Shown piece by piece: positions 11,553 through 24,069 of a DNA stretch of 64,000 nt. Every line of letters begins with the position of its first letter. Positions within the stretch are counted from its first letter, which is position 1. The position numbers were made by a program, and so were the translations under genes. The notes under the pieces were generated by a model. That model did not search any database. It saw nothing but the letters and a program-made list of their open reading frames with translations, and was not told the origin of the DNA. This DNA comes from Ceratodon purpureus (lineage: Eukaryota > Streptophyta > Bryopsida > Pseudoditrichales > Ditrichaceae): NCBI GenBank assembly GCA_014871385.1, contig CM026426.1, positions 80,209,566-80,273,565 on the forward strand, written 5' to 3'.

Positions 11553-12640
11553 GGAAGCCACTCTCTATAAGCTAAAACTTCACTTGATTGAAGCTAAAAC
11601 TAGTTGCATGTATGAGTGTATTTGTTTCTAAATCCAAACGACAAACAATTGTAAATAATACAAGTGCTTACAATTGGCCATTTACCATGCTTTCCAATAG
11701 CTTTTGCTGCCTACTCCTTCGAATAGGGGCACGTGCATGGTAGAAGTTGCAAAATTGTTAATTAATACTGCTAGGTCTTTGGAGGTGTGGTCAAATTCAA
11801 TTAAACAATGCATCAAAAGGCAGGGGATGAAAGCATGCCCAACCTACGCACGGTTCCTTTCAATCCTTGGGCCAGCGCACAATTGTTGGCATGCTTTGTA
11901 GATGGATCCGTCTTGTTGCGCCGGATACTCTTGATTGATTTGCGGGTGGAAAACTTGTTGTAATATGGGGGGGTCATGTAAATTGATAAGTCCACACATA
12001 ATGGATGGTCATGAGAGAGTCTTCTAGGTGACATTTCCTTCTGTTGGAGAAGTCTAATGCCTACATTCTCCAAGGATAGGATTTCTTTGCAAGAGAAGTT
12101 GGTCTCTACCTTTGAAACCTCGAGTCTTGACAACACCTACGTCCAACAAATGCTCTTTACGCATTGTTTGATTTTGTGAGTCCCATACGATAGCTATATA
12201 GATCCTCTCTTATTCTTATTGTAGTGTCCATTATGTCTGTATAAATTGGAGCAGCAGTGATCCTCCCATCTTGCACAATGCGTGAAATGCACTTCTTTAT
12301 GGTGATTGCTTGTTGAGTAAGCACATCTTGGCGGATGTCTATGAGGGTAGGTGCTTCAACAAGCCATTCTATAGAACTCGCTTCACTTTATTGAAGCTGA
12401 AACTAGCTACATGCTTGTATGTTTCAAATTTTGAATCCAAAATACAAATGACTATAGATACATAATACAAGTGCTTAAAGCTAGCCCACTAACCATCCTA
12501 TCCAATTTCTCTTATTGTCACCTCGTAGAGAAATGGGCAGGTACATGTTAGCAACTCCAAAACCATCAACTAATATTGCTAGACCTTTGAAGGTATGCCC
12601 AAACTCAATAATACAATGCATCCAAGAGCTACGGTGGGAA
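11553..12640. repeat. Diverged direct duplication, about 280 bp twice, 805 bp apart
   Basis: Copy one (11553-11830) and copy two (12358-12640) share ordered blocks such as ATTGAAGCT, AATACAAGTGCTTA and ATACAATGCATC. They diverge by many substitutions and small indels. Translated on the minus strand both give related but broken peptides, suggesting a decayed coding repeat, possibly from a retroelement. The spacer between them contains nothing I recognise. Confidence 0.55.
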
Positions 12641-14740
12641 ACATTATTCATTTTCTCAAATAAAGATGCAAAACAACAACCTTAGTAAAATTACAGAAAT
12701 GCTTAACTTAATCTCTAAAACATTGAGAAGACCAAACGAGCTCTTTACAAATTTTAAGCTCGTACGTGTGATTCAAATTTTTTTATTCTTCTTTAAGTTT
12801 TTTGATTAGGGTAGATATTCATATGACCGTATAGAAGAAAGAACTCACATAAAATTTTATGAGTATTTAAAGAATTATGAAGTTTTTTAAATTCAATCCA
12901 AATTAGAGCAGCACGGGCTAGGCTAAGAACTTTGAGATCATTTTTTTAAAAAAAACTCTATAATCGAATCATATTTTTTATCTTTTCATGAATGTAGGAA
13001 GGATTTATGGAATGCGTTTTGATAAGGCAAGCAAATCAAACAAAAAGGCATGCTTTGTGAGCACTTACAATTTTTTTTAAGAAATACATCTTTGAAGTTT
13101 TATCTTAAATTAATTTTTAAGAAAATAAAGATGAAAAAGGTCACAATTGATTTCTACAACATTTTTACCATTAATGTTACCATTTTCCTAATTTATGTCA
13201 ACATCATTAGTGATTATGGTTTTCCTATTTTCCTATCATTATATACCTCTATCCACTTTCTATTTTTTTTTAAGGCAGGTATTGTAGTCTGTTCCTTTGA
13301 ATCTTTTTTAGGGAAATCACCAACTCATGAATTGATTAAAGTACCATTTTTTTCAATTGAGAATACATAGTTATGTATTTTTGAGAATTAATGACAATCA
13401 AATTTTTCAGCTTTAGCTATCAAGAATAATTGAAAATAACTTATTCTTGAAGTTAAGGGGCTAAGATCTTGCAATTGAAATGATTATAACCCTAAATTTT
13501 GGAGTCTTTCTTTTATTAAATCAACTATAAGATGTTATGGTTGGATTCAATGAAAAAATGTCACAATTTTAAAAGAATTAGCTTGCTTTACCAAGGCCTC
13601 TCATGTTTCTACAATGCCAAAGACACTCCAAAGGCTTTCCACGTTCATGGATTGCTCCCAATGACCCTCTCATGAACATTTCACATTTTCTAAAAATTTG
13701 GTTTGATACTAATTTTAGCGCTGCTGCTTCCAGATTCCGATGAAATTCCAAGGCCTCTAAGGTCTGCTTAGTGCCGAACACACTTGAAGGGGTCCCCACA
13801 CCTCATGCAATACTCCCAAAGTCCACCTCGTGAACATTTGAGTTTTTTTAAAAATTTGATTTTGGTAGTAATTTGAGCGTTACTCTTTGTTAATTTGATG
13901 AAATTTTGGTGCTATAAGAGGTTGTGTCGGGCCCAATACACCTCCATGGAAGCACCAAATCTCATGCAAGTGGTCATAAAGACCCTCACATGAACACTTC
14001 AATCTTTAAAGAAACTAGATTTTTGTTAAACATATCGTTTTTAAGACAATACTGAGCAATGTGTTTAAAAGAGAATTCAAGCCCAAAACATGTCTAATGG
14101 CTCTTACACAATGATAATATGAAAAAAATTAGACATTACTGAGGCGTTTTAATGTTGTTTGGTGTCCAAAACATTAACCGGAGTTTTCCAATTTTCCTGA
14201 ATTTTGAAATTTCTAAGTAGAATGACGTGAGGTTGAGATTAAACATCTTCCTTTTGCATTGCTTGCTTGGTGTCAAAACTAAGTTCTACAATCCATAATC
14301 TTTTGTGGAAGCTACAATTAGATAGAATTAAGGATGGTTTTTGTTGATAAGTCTAGCTAGACTTACCGAATGAAGCCAACTTTTAACTGTGGCAACGCGC
14401 ATAGGTTTGAAACCTCAAAAACTGTGATGTCATTTTGGGTCCAAAACAACATTCATAATCTAAGTGAGCTATGGATTAAGAACGTTGCATTAAATAAAGG
14501 AATTGAATCATCGTACATAGATTGGTTGTTGTAGTTGTAAGTGAAAGTTTATACTAACTCTATTTGTGCTTATCTTCTTTGTGTGCTTCTAATTATGCAT
14601 TGTTCTTGATGGTCAAATTTGACCAACGGCATGACCCTACAATCAATTAGTTTTTGTAACTTGTGTTGTGCGTATAGTGGTTACCTGCAATTCACGGAAG
14701 GTTGGTTGGAGCTTTGTATCAAACCTTCAAATGCAATAAA
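12641..14740. other. AT-rich intergenic sequence; no supported gene
   Basis: Only short open frames occur, none with a recognisable motif. There are several homopolymer T and A runs. No tandem or inverted repeat was noticed. Confidence 0.5.
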
Positions 14741-14878
14741 AACGCCATATTCATTAAATTGGCCAATCTTGTTTATATTGGCCGCCAAACTAATCAATTA
14801 AAATGAAAAATGAACTAAAATCATACCATTTGAGCGGCCAATATATTCAAGATTGGCTAATATAACAAATATGGCGTT
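14741..14878. mobile_element. MITE-like fold-back element (138 bp)
   Basis: Two 45-base arms (14741-14785 and 14834-14878) are inverted copies with six mismatches and no gaps, separated by 48 bases. The outer ends read AACGCCATATT and the inner ends TATATTGGCCGC. Such a structure is typical of miniature inverted-repeat elements and would fold into a long hairpin if transcribed. I could not fix a target duplication; the flanks are A/T-rich (AATAAA left, TAATTT right). Confidence 0.75.
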
Positions 14879-17039
14879 TAATTTTTTATTTCGATAAATA
14901 ACCAAGTAATTTGGATATGGTTATTGATTGTAGAACCATGTCAAGAAATGGCTGTTGCTTTTGCATTGAAAGTATTTTGCTTTCTATGTTTTGACATTCA
15001 TAATGATTGTTGTTGAAAGGCAATATATTGTGGCTTGCTTTTTCTTTGAATTTTGTGAATTTTAGCCATTTGTACAACCATTATTTAAGTCATTGAGCAA
15101 GCCCTTTGTATATCCTTACAAAATACCAACTTGAATGTTCTTACAAATGTGGTAAGCACGGCCTACTACCTAATTTACTACATTGTCTATGCAGCATTCC
15201 AAAGAGAAAAAACCTAATTTTACAAAGGTTTTGTAGTGGACCACCCCTATGTAGATTTATATCTAGCGATATGCTTGAAGGTCTCCTTGTTCTTGAAATT
15301 TCTAATCTAATTACCTCTATCTATGCATGGGATAAACAATTAAAAGATTAGCTGTTGCCCACATTCAACTTTGCAAATCACTACTTTGATAATGATGGTG
15401 TGATGATGATAATTCTTTGTTTTCCCATGAGTATGATGTCAAATATTCTTAGACACCAAAAATCCTAAGGCTTTTAAATACGGACGGAATGGTGAGGATG
15501 AACCGCTTGCACCTTACATCTCTTCTTGATATATATCTATAATTGTAAGTTTTATTTGCATTTTCTTTATTTCAACTTCTTGTTTTCCAGTGTAGCTCTA
15601 CAATTAGGTTGCATCTCAATCATTTCAAACTCACCATAGGTGAGTAGTTATGAATGAATTGAGTGCTTAATGGATGAGCATCTATGACTATACCATAGTG
15701 AGTAATGGAGATCCAAATATTCTTGCTTAGTGTGTAGTTTTGGATCCAAAACAAGTATGTCGGCTAGCATATTGAATTAGATCTGACCAATCCATTTGAT
15801 GTTAATGAGCAACGTTTTTATTTTTCCAAACCATGTGCTTTGGTATATCTTAAGTGGTGAGGAGCTTGCAGAGGTGCCAAAATCTAAGTTCAAATTTCAA
15901 CCCATACTAATTCTTGATTGTTTGACTCAATGGCATTCTCTTGTTGGAATGATAAGGCACTTGAAGGCATTCCTGTCCATGCACACTTTGCTCATAGTTT
16001 GCTTCACCTGAGTTTTACTCAACAATGTTTAAGGTGAGAATGATAGACTGTATAAAAGTACTAGGATAGGTTATCCAAGAGTACTACCTTTATAAGCAAT
16101 CAATGTTGCTAATCAAATAGATGGAGTTTCTTATCGTATGTTTTGCATGGTTAGGATAAAGCCTTAGTTTTTTGGATATAGAAGCTCATGAATCTGATGC
16201 CGAGGCATCTTTTGATGTAGATAAATGCTCACTTCTTTGCTTTTGCATCTTCATGTGATCAGATAGATGCAGATTTCCTGGCATAGCTTAAGTTATATCT
16301 TCTTTATATTATATTACTTTTGTTGCTATGGTTCATTTTGTTCTAATTAAAATGTCACTTTGAATTTTGATCAATGTTGTTCATTTTTGGTCTTCGAAGA
16401 AGCATACTTCAAAAGGAAGGCTCTTGAGACAAAAAATTCAATAATAAAAAAACAAGAATTGGTTGGAAATAAAAATAAAACAATTAAAGAAGAATGAAGA
16501 AATGGAAAGAATGGGTTAAAAAATGCAAAATTTTAAGAATTTAAGGTTTAACATATCAATTCATTAAAAACCAAAGTTTGAGTCCATTGTGCATGCAACG
16601 CTATATACATAAAAAGCTGAAAATAAAAATCAACCACAAGATCAAAATTAAAAAATTAAAAAATTCCAAATCATGTTATTTCCTTTTTTATGTATACATA
16701 GTATTTTAAAATATGTCTATGATAATTTAAACGCGCCTACTAAAAATTTGTTGTTCCTCTAGGCTCAAAATATTGAATATAGTTGTTGTAGACACTAGTA
16801 TCTCAAGAACAATCAAAAGGCTATTTGCTCTCAGAATTGAAATTGCTCTATTCACATTGATTTGCTATTGTGAACCTCGATTCTCTTGCTTATACAGTTG
16901 TCTAAATGTGGTTAAATTTTGGATACAAAACATCCTCTAACACGCAAAAATAGGCTCAATTCCATCATTTTGATTTTGATTTTTTCCATAATATACTTAA
17001 TCCACGCGGTTATAGGGCCTTCATTCACCGACACAAAAT
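14879..17039. other. AT-rich intergenic sequence; no supported gene
   Basis: Short open frames only. No structured repeat was recognised before the gag-like reading frame that begins near 17040. Confidence 0.5.
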
Positions 17040-17650
17040 ATCAAAAATTTGCAAAAGTTATCGCTCACCGCTCACTATATAGTTTCTTCCCAAAAGCTGC
17101 AACTCGGCAAGTCAAGGCCTCCCGTCAGCAAGCTGCATCATCGCCAGAGACCTTAACCGCTACTGTGGACGATCCAACCGCCCAAGTAGCTTTATTGGCT
17201 ACCACTCTGCACTCTACCGCAATCGCGAGAGGCTAGCTATTGCAGGAAAGGACTGCTCTCCGGTCGGCTGTCCACTACCTACAGGCGCAGTCAGCAGCCG
17301 CAACAGTCCCGTCAAGCCGACCCTGGCCATCCCTTCGTGGCCTGGAGCTCGAGCAAGCCTTTAGAGCTCGTCTGCAGCAAGGCGACCATTTGGTTTTAGA
17401 AAACCATCAGTTGGCTTTCGAGCTTGTCACTTGCACGTTACCTGCTCGAGAACTTAGCCAAGCCGTGTATGACTACGCCACTACCAAGCAGTGAGATCTT
17501 GAGGCTGCCCTCGCCGCTCACCAAGCCGAAACTGAGCGTCAATTGCGATGTTTGATGCATTTTGAAGAGGGTCATGACTTGCAGCCTTGGCTGCTTGAAG
17601 ACGATGTTACAGCACGGGCAGAGCCAACCTCTGCAAAGCCGACTAACTGA
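17040..17650 (+). pseudogene. Decayed gag-like coiled-coil reading frame
   Basis: One frame gives a plausible protein of about 200 residues across two internal stops, at 17234 (TAG) and 17492 (TGA). The product is rich in Ala, Gln, Leu and Glu (for example LLQERTALRSAVHYLQAQ and LEAALAAHQAETERQLRC) and probably helical. Both stops are one C-to-T change from CAG or CGA. GC content is clearly above that of the flanks, typical of a younger insertion. I take it for a retroelement gag-like protein, but no zinc knuckle or other diagnostic motif is visible. Confidence 0.4.
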
Positions 17651-19104
17651 GTTCCGCCCCCAGCATGAACTACATCACCTTCGACGACCTTCTCTACTAG
17701 CTTAAGATCATCTGCACATAGCTTTAGTTACCGTACCTTTCATTAGATTTTTATTCACTAGTTTAAACTTTGTTTTTTTCATTGACAGGTTTTGCTTTCC
17801 CCCTTTCCACTGTCTCTCTTGTTCTATGGAAAGAACTTGCCAAAAAGAAGGGATAATTTTAACAAGAGATTTGCCGAGTCTCCCCTCTCATTCCCATCCA
17901 AGCCCCTTTCAGTTTCATCCCTGCAGTTTTCCAATAGTCATCCAGTCTTTGCAGATGAACTCTGTACAACCGACTGGATAAACTTTGTCCCAACCGACTC
18001 AATGAATTCTGCCAATTTTCAGAGGGTTTAAGAGGCAAGTTTAGGGTTTTTTGTGATCATTCTACACTAGAGCAAGTAGAGTGAGAGAGGTCAAAGAGCT
18101 ATTAGGAGCTGCTATACCATGTTTTGAGGCTGTTTTGATCCATTTTATGTAGTTTTGACCTCTTCTTTACTTGTATTTGTATGTTTCCAGCCTTCTATGA
18201 GGGTTTTGAGTCCCTCGTTTAGTTGGGTTTATTGGGTTTTGATGGGTTTGTGAAGGCTGGGGTTTAGTGGTTAAATCCTCTCTTTACCAGCCACATAGAT
18301 TTTGAGATTTTGAAATTACCTTAGATGCCTGAATGTCACTACGTGATGTTTTCGAGATTTCTGCCGATTGATTAACCCTGCTCCTAAAATTCCATAGTGA
18401 AAAAAATACGATCTTTGCATAGATTGGGAATGTAAAACAATAATTGAAGGAGAAAAAAAAATTGTAAATTTCATTGAGCTTGGCTTATCTTGTCCCCAAT
18501 TTCGTTTAGGCTCCGCCAAGTGCATGCACTGCATGACAACAAAGCTGTGACGAAGATGTTAGAGAAGAACGGAGCATTCTTCTCAGGAAAATCTTAGAGG
18601 AAATTCGTTGTACCTCCCATGCTGTCTAGTACCTCTGCACTCTATCCGCTGAAGGACTTAGCATGTACAATCAGTGGATGGCAGTTTCCCTTCACTGCAA
18701 CGCTTTACGCGGCATGAATGCCAATTACGATGTCACTGCTAGAAAATTACGTTAGCAAGTGACATCTTTGCCTACCATTGCGGACGCACTGAATGAAGGA
18801 AACCACTATACGCCGATGGTCGTGTGAGCCTCCTTACCTTTTTGAATATAAGATGGAGAACAAGGCCTAAAATGCCAAAAGGGTTGGACGTCTACTATGC
18901 AATACGCTCAAACAATGTTTTGTTAGTTCCAGCAACCGTATCCCCCCTTTAGACGTTCTCGCCAGCGCCCTTGCGAGGTTCATAATACCACAATCTTTGC
19001 TCTCTCCTCTGTGTTTTACTTGCAGCTTTCAAATTACATGAACTAAAAGAATTTCATTTACAAGTTAAGATTCTTACCTATGCGAATGATTGATTATTTT
19101 TTAG
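17651..19104. other. Possible remainder of the same decayed element; nothing firm
   Basis: Short frames with frequent stops. TTTTTTTCATTGACAG at 17775-17790 looks like a splice acceptor, but no convincing exon follows. 18540-18960 has coding-like composition in pieces, without a recognisable domain. Confidence 0.35.
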
Positions 19105-19640
19105 GATGTCTGACTCCAAAGGCGAGACTTTTGATGTCCGGCACCTTTGGCATTGGAGGAACAATGACTTCTTAGGCCCCACGAAGGCAAAATCATTTGA
19201 GGACAAGGAGGATGATTTACAGGAAGCGCCTCTTTAATATCGCGCAAGTAACATGTTTGGGCGCAAACGAGAGATCAATCCGCTGTGGCTTATCTCTGCA
19301 AGGAAGCAATTCCGTCCTAGACATGAGGGTTCGACCAGTTCAGCCGCCGAGAAACCCTAAACTGCAGAAGATGTGAACACTTGTGGCAAATACGGGAGCT
19401 CTAAATTGCCTGCGGAAGATGACGAGTCCACTTAAGAGAAGAACGCCAAGAGGATGTACGAGGAGCACCTACAGCACATCAATTCAAATCCAAGATAAAC
19501 ATACTTGAAGTTAACCTACGAGGAGTTTCGTTCCTAGAAATCGCTGATAAAGAAGAGTTTGGTCCAGAGGAAGACTTTGCAGTTGTAGACAAGGAGTGCA
19601 TGACTCCTCCCATTCCCCTTGAATGAAAGAATGAAGGAAT
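19105..19640 (+). pseudogene. Unrecognised acidic reading frame with repeated stops
   Basis: From the ATG at 19105 a codon-like frame reads MSDSKGETFDVRHLWHWRNN and continues with Glu/Asp/Lys-rich sequence, broken by TAA at several places. It then shifts frame near 19510 to an equally acidic stretch ending about 19622. Several stops are one C-to-T change from CAA or CGA. I do not recognise the family. It could belong with the gag-like frame 1.5 kb upstream. Confidence 0.3.
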
Positions 19641-22435
19641 GGCTCCCACGGGCTAACACGTTCTAGGAAGTTTAGCCACTAAAGCCACAGCGTACAAATT
19701 TATAGGGTATGGAAATGAAGTATCAAAGGTTGAGTTCAGTGTTAGCAATAGGTTGAACAGTCGAGGCAATTGCGTGCTTGTTTGGTATCGGCAACCGATA
19801 TCACAATTCCTCACAAGCTTGATGAGTCCGATTAAACGTTTACTCCGTTTTGAATTTTCTAATGCAAGCAAATTCCAGAGACTTGAACGCATTGCATGAG
19901 AAAATGTGTGATCAAATTTTGTAAAGGAACGTCTGTTATCCAGCCTACATACTTTGATATCTATAAACAGTCAAGTGCCCTTACATTGAGTGCGAAAACA
20001 CTAAAAATTGGTCTGGAGTACAATCTCTAATGTCAATTCCTCTTCCACAAATAAAGAGGTTACTTGACAATGCATCACCTCCCAGGATTAGGGATCACCT
20101 CTAAGTACCACCCGGATATTAACCTATCAACGAAGCTTTACATGCGTCATAGTACAAAACTCACCTTTTTCCCACTTCAACTCCTAGATTGTCCAGCAAC
20201 CTACAAACCCCTCCCGCATTGATCGGCTCTTACCATGCTACTCTCTTGGCTTCTGTCGAGGTGCTACCCACGTCTCCATATGTAAACAGATAGTGTTGTG
20301 TTGTTGCTGCCTTATCGCCGATGCGAAGGATTGGGAATATATGCCGTCTACCCTTTGCTACTACTACTCGCCTTGAATCTAATACAATCCGCAGTTTACC
20401 ACTCCAGAGCGGCGTAGGGGGAAGAGAATTGTGTGATGGCACTAAGCATCGGTTTCGCAACCTTAGCAACGGACATATGCGGAGAGACTACAAGGGAAGA
20501 GCAAATTAAAAGAGCTTCTAAATTCCTGGTGAGCCACGATTGAATATTCATGTAGCAATTTTGTGTTGTTGCTTTGTACATGGATAGCACATACGATATA
20601 TGAATTGCGCGGTCGTCCTTTCATGGTCCACGGATAGTTTTCACAGCGAATGCAATTAGGTTTCCAAGTCCGTTCCATTGCAGTGTACTACGCGATAACA
20701 CGACTTCCCGATAATTCCATGTTTAGTTCACTCAAGCCTCAATGTTGGAGGATTGCATGCTACCTTCATGGATCCTATTAACTCTTGCTTTGTGCCTTTC
20801 TTCTACCGTGGACGATGCAGCTTCGAATTCCTCGTATTTCATTACTCCATGGGTTTAATTTTGAACATCTTTGTGGGCGTTACGATATGACGATCCTCTG
20901 CCATTTTCCATTTGTATTAGATATTGTGAAGTAGGAAGGTGAACGGGTGCATGTGTACGCGTGAATTCCAAGAGGATTAATGATTACAGACCATGTGGAA
21001 ATTAGTGGTCTAAATAATCTTGTGCACTGTCTTATAATTTTATCTTCTTTACTAGGTGTTTTTGGATAGCACTGCTTGATATCGGCAGATCATTTGTAAT
21101 ATTGGTATATATGCAAGGCCAAGTGAAGCAGTTCGGGTTAAATTTGAGTGATGTTTGGCGAGCACAACATCACCGATCTTCCATAGTATCACATGCCGAT
21201 CAATTCCAAAATTGCGTTACTAGGTTTGGTATAGAAGCGAAGACACAGTATGCGATTATTGCACAGGGGTCATTGTGCGCCTTTGCAAAACCACCTTACT
21301 GCGATTAACCACGGTAGTTACTACTCTTTCAGAAGGGAAAGTTGTTGGTTTTGATTATTCTTTATGGACTTCTCTCATGACGCATTTGTTTTTGGATTGT
21401 ACTGATGGAGTGCACATAAATGTCCTGCAATTGATACCAATGTTTGCTAAAGGGGGATTGGTCAGGGGTAAAATTAATATTCGCTATGAGAAAGTAATGA
21501 ATCATGTCAAAGCTTCATCATCGATCTGCAAGAATGTGGTGGACAAATCTCCTGCTTAGTGGAACAGGGTACATTTTAGAAGCAAATTGCAATTGCAAGA
21601 CACACAGGTAGTCTTGATCTTCCATTAACAATTATATGAGTCAGTGTGCGTTCATACACTATTCTGATCGGGCATGATATCCCAAACAATAAATACAATG
21701 TTCAATTTCACACTATCTACAAGTGAAGCTTACTAGAATCTAGCATCTTCACTTAAGGAGAGTATTAAAGCCATGCTCCTACATACCTCCATCAGCACTA
21801 GCCACATCATCTGTACAACATTTTGGTATGTTTTCTGCGTGCACTATCTATGCTGACATCGCCATTGGCTATTTGCGGGCCCTGAATTTACAAAACTATT
21901 ATAAAGGATAAGGCATCGTCGACTGTGTCTAGCATATTACATCAAGAAGTCCATAACCCACTGTATGGGCCTCCCAGAGTATCCTTGCGCTTGTAGTCTA
22001 TGCAGAGATGCTTGAGTGCACAAAAATGTGTCACAGTTACCAAGTATCATCAAATCCATGGACGAGACTTATTCCTCTTCCATCCCATGCTGGTATGATC
22101 CCTTTTTGCTGTCTTCTGCAACTGATCACTCATAATAGGGGTTTGAACTTGTACTCTCTAACGTGAAACTCTTATTTATAGTCGGGCAAAAAACTTGCAT
22201 TACAGACCGGTGGATACACTTTCCCCACTCGAAGTGTGGTATATTCCGAACTGCCTTTTTGAGTTTCATTTCGGTGCAAACTGTTGATGAAGATATACTA
22301 CGATGACTTTGCCAATGGATGTGGGAAGACGTTCCCACATGTTGCCGGAAGTAAGCATAAATTTCTGGCTAAATCAGAAATAATAGTGTTCCTAGAATAC
22401 GAGCTAGATAGGAATATTACAAACATAATAGTTTT
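19641..22435. other. Intergenic; no supported gene
   Basis: Open frames are short, overlap on both strands and show no motifs. I see no structured repeat until the CCGGA-rich field begins near 22440. Confidence 0.45.
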
Positions 22436-22439
22436 AGCT

Positions 22440-23830
22440 AATAAGACGGTTGGCAGAAACTAGAAGCGAGAACCAGACATCGTGCCACAAGTCTTTGATA
22501 TCGGCTGGCCGAACGGTTCCAGTCGGACTGCAAGTTTCTAGAATCCGGAAATCTGAAGTCCGGAAATTCAAAAATCTAGACTCCAGGAGTTTGGAAATCC
22601 GGAATCCAGAAACTGTTGGACGGATATCGGAACTCAAGAATAGCAGATGGGGCCAGCTCCTATACTGACTGGAACCTCAATGCGGGTAGATAGATGTCCA
22701 AAATGCCAGAAGTCTGGCTCTTCTATAATTCAGGATCAGGTCAGAAGTAGAAATAGGTAGTTAGAAATCTCTTGACTCTTAATAGCGACTAACGATGGGG
22801 CTCAATTGCACTCGGCTATTAACATGGAGTTAGATATATTAATTTTTAGTTGTTGAGATCCAGAAGTCTTAGATCTAGAAATTCCGGATCTTAGATCCAG
22901 AAGTTTCCGATCACAAATCCTGAATTCTAGGATCTAGTGGGCCACTAGGCTGCGGAACTTTGGGTAGGAGATAGTACTTAAGCCAGAAGTTTTCTCAAGG
23001 CTTGGACCTTGTTTTTGTATTCCATTAGCTTGTGAAATTCAGAATATGTTTTGAGAAACTGTTGGAGTTTGAGCGAGTGACGGGTGCATAGCAGGTCCAT
23101 TGTGGTTCCAGCTGGAAGTACCATTGTTGCCAATAGGATTCTGGAAGTGTGTTTTCCGGTTGAGTGAATCAAGAGAGCAATTGGAGAGATTGAAAAGGTG
23201 TCAAGTGCCGAATGTTGACGGTTTCCAACGTCCGGAAGGAGCCTGGAGAGGAGGGAAGACGTACTGCAGCAAGGGCTGGTAGTCTTAAAGACACGGAGCG
23301 CCGTGTGTACACCGGAATCCTGGATAGGACCGGTCGCTTCTTTATGATAGGGACAAAAGCCTGACTAGCCAACCGGAAACGGTCTGGAAGGAGTAACAGT
23401 GTAGAAACAGTACTTGCAGCCTGACCAGAATGTCATTGTAGTATAGGATTCCATCCCTGTATCCGATATTGAGTAGCCATCTAGCCCGGTAGAGTAGACA
23501 TACTGAAATCATACCATCCGGTTGTTAGAATAGGACCAGTGGGTGTCCAGCCACTTTAAGTCACGGGGCGGTGGAGAATCCAGCCACTTTAAAGCATAGA
23601 CGGATCAGCAGGAACTGGCCACTAGTCTAAAAACCCGGAAGTTTGTCCAGTAAATTATAATAGACGTCCGGCCAAGTACCATCCGGTAGGGGATTTGGGA
23701 CGGACGGTAACTAAAGTAGACGGTGAGTAGCCATCCGGAAGCCGGTATCAGGACGGATCCGGATCTTGAGGATACAATCCGGAAATTCACACCGGTAGGG
23801 AATCTGGTTGGCTAGGAGCCAAACAAGAAA
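22440..23830. repeat. Field of short CCGGA/TCCGG repeats, both orientations
   Basis: Words such as ATCCGGAA, GTCCGGAA, CATCCGG and ACCGGAAT recur dozens of times among diverged direct and inverted copies, densest at 22540-22620 and 23620-23810. A second unit, CCAGCCACTTTAA, occurs twice near 23560-23590. No gene is supported. The field ends shortly before the CACTA transposase relic. CACTA elements often carry many short subterminal repeats that bind their transposase, so this may be the subterminal region of that element. Confidence 0.55.
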
Positions 23831-24069
23831 AGGTAGCTTATTGTCTAATAGAGGGAAAACTATAGATCTTTGTGGGAACAAACGCGGAGTGGTTTACTTT
23901 GGAGGATATTTAGTGTCAATTAAGTGCTTTTCGAAGGAATATTGATGCCACACCGTGCTACGATGGAGGAGAACAGTACTCAAGGCAGAGAGGTGTCGGA
24001 GGTCAAGAATGATAATTCACATGACCGCCAGCATCCAAAGTGGAGTTTCGGAGGATGGTGTACGATGCT

